Assembly (NCBI GenBank): GCA_963697205.1
Contig: CAVONB010000014.1
Location: 1-64,000 of the forward strand
Origin: CAVONB01 sp963697205
GTDB taxonomy: Bacteria > Pseudomonadota > Alphaproteobacteria > Rhizobiales > Hyphomicrobiaceae
Length of the DNA: 64,000 nt
Direction: 5' to 3'
Position 1 is the stretch's first letter. The number at the start of each line of letters is the position of its first letter. Below, in pieces: positions 60,590-64,000 of this stretch. Made by a program: the position numbers and the translations under genes. The notes under the pieces were generated by a model. The model made no database searches. It was not told the origin of the DNA and saw only the letters and a list, made by a program, of their open reading frames with translations.

Positions 60590-62701
60590 TCAGCCCTGAG
60601 CCGCACGGCGGCGCCGCCACGCGGCATATCCGAACCCGCCGAAGCCGATCAGCAACGGCACGGCGGCGATGTTCAGGAACTTCAGCCAGGCATCGAGCCG
60701 GTCGATGTCCTGGCGCAGCGCCAGCTTGACGTCACGCAGCTCCCGCCGCGTCGACAGCATCTCCGTGCGGAACTTGTCGATCTGCGTGCGGTCCTTGTCC
60801 GTCAGGATCAGGCTCTCTCCGTCGCCGCCCTTCTCCAGCTTGGCCAGCGCCTCCTGCACCTCCTTGAGCTTGGCCGTCAAAGCCTGCTCTTTGTCGCGGA
60901 ACCGGCGTTCGCTGTCGGTGCGGATCTCCTTGACGAGATCGAACGGACGGTCGACGACCCCGCGCCCGCGCAGCGAGATCAGCGCGTCGGACCCCGACAG
61001 GTTGTCGAGCGCACCGAGCACGAAGGCGTTGTTGGAGGCATTCGGCACCGCGATCTGCTGGCCGAGGAAGTTCTGCACGTCGACCCAGAGCTGGTCGTAG
61101 AGCATGTCGGTATCCGCCACGACAATGGCGTTGATCCGCCCGTCCTTCAGCGACGGCTTAGCTGGCGGTGCTTCTTTGGTGTCCTTGGCGTCTTTCGCCG
61201 TCTTCGCATCCTTGGCATCGCCTGATTTGGTATCCGCAGCCTTCTGCTCGCCCGCCTTCGCCGCGCCGGCCGCATCGCCCTGCGCCTTCGCATCCTTGGG
61301 CTTGGGCGCACCATCAGGGAACGCGGTCTTGATCGGTCCGGAGACGCGCGCGGCCACCGTCAGCCGCTTGCCGCCCTGCTTGTACTCGCGCAACAGCGCC
61401 ACCGCGTCGGGCCGCGTCGAGACTTTCTCCGCAGCAATCAGCATCGCCTTGTCGCTCGATTGCACGATCGGCCGGAACTCGCTGGTCGCGCCCTCCGACT
61501 TCTCCAGCGTGCCGGCCGAGGCGACGTTGAGCCGCTCCACGCCACCCGACAGGATGTCCTTCTGGTCAAGCGTGTCCTTGCCGAGCACCAGCCACGGCAC
61601 ATACTCGGTCACCCGCGGTCCGGGCCCCTGGGCGCCGAACTGCACGCGCCGCGCATAGGTGATGTCGCCGACCACCTTGCTGCGGTCGACCGATACGCCC
61701 CACGCCTTGAGCAGCTTGTCGACTTCGCCCGCCACCGACGGGCCCATCTCGCCGCCCATTGGCCCCTGCGCCATCCGGCCCATCTCGTCGACAGGATCGA
61801 TGAACACCACGACCTTGCCGCCGCCGAGCACGTACTGATCGATCGCGAATGCCGCATCCGAAGTCAGGTCGTCGGCCTGGACGAGCATCAGCACGTCGAC
61901 CGCCTTCGGGATCTCCTTGACGTCGGGCTGGAGCGTCATCACCTCGAAGAACTCGCGCACCTGATCCATCACCACCTGCGGCGGCAGCGGCTGGTTCATA
62001 CCGCGCATCGCCATCATCGGCGGCACGCCGCCCATAATCATCTGCGACGTGATGATGCCGACCGTCTTCTTCTTCGGGTTGGCGAGCGTGTGGACGAGCT
62101 TCGTCACGTCATACTCGAGGAAGCTGTCGCGCGCCGGCGAGAAGAACGCGATGTTGGCCTCGTTGTCGGTGGCATTCGAGCCGACCAGACCGAAGTACGC
62201 CAGATCGCCCTCCTGGTTCAGCGGAATACCCCTGAGACCGGCGGCGACCGCACGGTCCTCCGCCACCGAGAACGGCTCGGGATCGAAGTAGGAGACGCGC
62301 AGCTGACCCCCGGAGATGTCGCTGTAGCTTTCCAGCAGGTTCTTCAGCCGCTCGAAGCTGCGCTGGAAACCGGGCGCGGCCTCACCGAGCTTGTTGGAGT
62401 AATAGACCCTGAGGTTGATCGGCTCCTCGATCCCCGTCAGCGACTTGCGCGTGCCGTCCGAGATCGTGAACAGGCCGTCCTGGGTGAGGTCGACCTTGGC
62501 GTCGCGGAACGCTGTCGAGAACAGCAGGTTGACCGCGAGCAGCATCACCGCGGCGAGCGCCAGCCCACCCCAGGCAAGTGTCTTGCGGTCGAAGCGGGCG
62601 GCAGCGCCCGTGGCCCGCTCGAGCGCGGTGTTGGAGGCGACGGCCGCTTTTTGCAGTCCCGCCTTCGTGGCCTCCTTGGCCTTGTCGATCTTCGGGTTCA
62701 T
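60590..62701 (-). CDS. Gldg-family ABC transport auxiliary protein
   Basis: The 703-residue protein has a membrane helix near residues 45-65 (WGGLALAAVMLLAVNLLFS), a periplasmic Gldg domain (LTQDGLFTISDGTRKSLTGIEEPINLRVYYSNKL...DPEPFSVAEDRAVAAGLRGIPL, VFIDPVDEMGRMAQG), a Lys/Ala/Asp-rich linker and a C-terminal helix. The ATG at 62701 is chosen, as the frame upstream runs into the permease gene. It lies downstream of an ABC-2 permease and ATPase in the GldA/F/G order. Confidence 0.88.
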   Translation of the reverse strand: MNPKIDKAKEATKAGLQKAAVASNTALERATGAAARFDRKTLAWGGLALAAVMLLAVNLLFSTAFRDAKVDLTQDGLFTISDGTRKSLTGIEEPINLRVYYSNKLGEAAPGFQRSFERLKNLLESYSDISGGQLRVSYFDPEPFSVAEDRAVAAGLRGIPLNQEGDLAYFGLVGSNATDNEANIAFFSPARDSFLEYDVTKLVHTLANPKKKTVGIITSQMIMGGVPPMMAMRGMNQPLPPQVVMDQVREFFEVMTLQPDVKEIPKAVDVLMLVQADDLTSDAAFAIDQYVLGGGKVVVFIDPVDEMGRMAQGPMGGEMGPSVAGEVDKLLKAWGVSVDRSKVVGDITYARRVQFGAQGPGPRVTEYVPWLVLGKDTLDQKDILSGGVERLNVASAGTLEKSEGATSEFRPIVQSSDKAMLIAAEKVSTRPDAVALLREYKQGGKRLTVAARVSGPIKTAFPDGAPKPKDAKAQGDAAGAAKAGEQKAADTKSGDAKDAKTAKDAKDTKEAPPAKPSLKDGRINAIVVADTDMLYDQLWVDVQNFLGQQIAVPNASNNAFVLGALDNLSGSDALISLRGRGVVDRPFDLVKEIRTDSERRFRDKEQALTAKLKEVQEALAKLEKGGDGESLILTDKDRTQIDKFRTEMLSTRRELRDVKLALRQDIDRLDAWLKFLNIAAVPLLIGFGGFGYAAWRRRRAAQG

Positions 62702-62712
62702 GTCGGAAGACC

Positions 62713-63459
62713 TCACGCGGCTTTTTTCTGATCGAGGATGATCTTGTTGGCGAACAGCGCGAAGGCGATCACCGACAGGAAGAACACCACCGCAGGCAGC
62801 GTGACCACGCCGCGCGTGATGTCCTGGAAGCTCGCCAGCACGCTGAGCGAGGAGACCGCCGACACGATGAAGGCCGGCGCCCACGTGCGGAACGTGTTCA
62901 GCACCAGCTCAAGCCCGCTCATGACGAGCAGGAAGCATACGGTCGCCGCCACGATGAACGCGATCACCTGGTTCTTCGTCAGCGACGAGATCGCCGAGCC
63001 GATCGCAAGGAAGGCCCCCGCCATCAGGAACGAGCCCAGATAGCTGGCAAAGATCACGCCGTTGTCGGGACGGCCGAGCACGTTGACAGTGATCCACATC
63101 GGGAACGTCAGGATCAACGCCACGCCGATGAACGCCCACGCGGCGAAAAACTTGCCCAGGATCGCCTGCCACGGCGTAACCGGCAGCGTCATCAGAAGCT
63201 CGATCGTCCCCGTCTTGCGCTCTTCCGCCCACAGCCGCATCGCGATCGCCGGCACGAGCAGAAGGTAGAGCCAGGGATGATAGGCAAAGAACGCCGACAG
63301 GTCGGCCTGGTTGCGGTCGAAGAAGGCGCCCAGGTAGAACGCGAACGCGCCGGTCAATGCCACGAAGATGATCAGGAAGATGCCCGCGAGCGGCGTGGCG
63401 AAGTAGCCTTTGAACTCGCGCTTGGCGATGATCCAGATGTTGCTGAGGCTCTCACGCAT
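62713..63459 (-). CDS. ABC-2 type permease (GldF-like)
   Basis: The 248-residue protein has six membrane helices and the opening IWIIAKREFKGYFATPLAGIFLIIFVALTGAFAFYLG, with AMRLWAEERKTGTIELLMTLPVTPWQAILGKFFAAW typical of GldF/NosY-like permeases. ATG 63459 overlaps the ATPase stop by 8 bp (ATGCGTGA). It precedes the Gldg gene by 11 bp. Confidence 0.88.
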   Translation of the reverse strand: MRESLSNIWIIAKREFKGYFATPLAGIFLIIFVALTGAFAFYLGAFFDRNQADLSAFFAYHPWLYLLLVPAIAMRLWAEERKTGTIELLMTLPVTPWQAILGKFFAAWAFIGVALILTFPMWITVNVLGRPDNGVIFASYLGSFLMAGAFLAIGSAISSLTKNQVIAFIVAATVCFLLVMSGLELVLNTFRTWAPAFIVSAVSSLSVLASFQDITRGVVTLPAVVFFLSVIAFALFANKIILDQKKAA

Positions 63460-64000
63460 GACCCGCCTCCTCCGTCGTCGTGATCTGGCGGAAGACGTCG
63501 TCGAGCTTGCCGCGCTCCACAAAGATCTCTTCCACCGGCACCGCTTTCTCGCGCATCAGCGCGGCCACGTCCCCGGCGATCGTTACGCCGTTGCGCGGGA
63601 TCGCCCTCAGCTCGAGGTGACCGTTGACCTGGCCGACCATCTCGACCCGCTCGATCGAAGACGCCGACGCCAGCGCATCGCGCACCGCCGCCTCGCCCTC
63701 GCTCTTGACGCGGATCGCGACCGCGTTGTGGTAAGGCACGCGCCGCATCAACTCCTCCGCCGTGCCATCGGCGACGATGCGACCCTTGTTGATGACCACC
63801 GCGCGCGAGCACACGGCTTCGACTTCCTCCAGGATGTGCGTGGAGATGATGATCGCCTTCTCCTTCGCCATCTGCTGGATGAGCTCGCGCACATGGTGCT
63901 TCTGATTGGGATCCAGACCGTCGGTCGGCTCGTCCATGATCAGCACCTCAGGATCGTGCAGGATCGCCTGCGCTAGCCCGACGCGCCGCTTGAAGCCTTT
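63452..64000 (-). CDS. ABC transporter ATP-binding protein (GldA-like), 5' end cut by window edge
   Basis: 183 codons are visible, starting at the signature-proximal KGFKRRVGLAQAILHDPEVLIMDEPTDGLDPNQ (Walker B and D-loop), with the H-loop IISTHILEEVEAV and a C-terminal extension. The Walker A is outside the window. The permease, Gldg and DUF4340 genes follow, so this is the ATPase of the same system. Confidence 0.9.
   Translation of the reverse strand, partial: KGFKRRVGLAQAILHDPEVLIMDEPTDGLDPNQKHHVRELIQQMAKEKAIIISTHILEEVEAVCSRAVVINKGRIVADGTAEELMRRVPYHNAVAIRVKSEGEAAVRDALASASSIERVEMVGQVNGHLELRAIPRNGVTIAGDVAALMREKAVPVEEIFVERGKLDDVFRQITTTEEAGHA

Overview
The window is high-GC DNA from an alphaproteobacterium, most likely a member of the Hyphomicrobiales or a relative. 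This is inferred from the tRNA-Lys fragment, the sigma-E/ChrR gene set, the dcw genes and the many TRAP, Bug and luciferase-like catabolic genes. The genus cannot be named from this sequence.

Region 1 (1-10.1 kb). The 5' part of an asparagine-synthase-type gene for N-acetylglutaminylglutamine amide synthesis diverges from a MarR regulator that carries a palindromic operator inside its own promoter. Next comes a lasso-peptide cluster. On the minus strand the order is precursor (A), RRE/PqqD-like B1, transglutaminase-like protease B2, HPr-kinase-like K, asparagine-synthetase-like cyclase C, a methyltransferase and a nucleotidyltransferase. Most of these genes overlap by a few bases. A lasso-type ABC exporter is divergent. 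The precursor is hidden: an IS1595-family element with a perfect 8-bp target duplication splits its leader after about codon 11. Removing the IS and one duplication copy restores a 60-codon frame with a good ribosome-binding site, the YxxPxLxxxG(x5)T leader motif and a short Gly/Ser/Asn-rich core.

Region 2 (10.1-16.4 kb). This is an ECF sigma factor (RpoE type) with a ChrR anti-sigma factor, an SDR, a CFA-synthase-like methyltransferase, DUF1365, an FAD amine-oxidase-like protein and DUF2878. Two divergent promoters share TGATCC-N18-TA(A/G)C. The layout matches singlet-oxygen and membrane-lipid stress regulons.

Region 3 (16.9-23.4 kb). A catabolic run holds an SDR, HyuA/HyuB-type hydantoinase/oxoprolinase subunits, a second SDR and a class IV aminotransferase.

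Region 4 (23.4-29.4 kb). This accessory patch opens with a 3' fragment of tRNA-Lys(UUU), likely an attachment-site scar, and a possible two-unit type I-E-like repeat relic. It then carries a DUF1186/UPF0149/SEC-C protein, a SABATH carboxyl methyltransferase, a Bug-type binding protein and a LysR gene broken by one in-frame TGA. It ends with a perfect 21-bp inverted repeat.

Region 5 (29.4-49 kb). Metabolic and transport genes: Zn alcohol dehydrogenase, molybdopterin-binding protein, TRAP-TAXI transporter, alpha/beta hydrolase, BKACE enzyme, a secreted three-repeat protein, arylamine N-acetyltransferase, cupin, HMG-CoA-lyase-like enzyme, an exported deaminase, a YeeE/DsrE sulfur pair, a beta-hydroxyacid dehydrogenase, an LLM oxidoreductase, a patatin and a membrane-anchored protein.

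Region 6 (49.2-53.4 kb). The start of the division and cell-wall cluster, mraZ-rsmH-ftsL-ftsI, is preceded by a 10-bp-periodic MraZ-box array on a TTGACA promoter and a leader of about 300 nt. The cluster stops after ftsI.

Region 7 (53.5-64 kb). A luciferase-like monooxygenase, an acyl-CoA dehydrogenase and a CoA-transferase-like pair whose beta subunit seems to lack the catalytic Glu motif suggest CoA-ester catabolism. A DUF3144-like protein and an orphan fumarase/tartrate-dehydratase alpha subunit follow. The window ends in a GldA/F/G-like ABC system with DUF4340, cut by the right edge.
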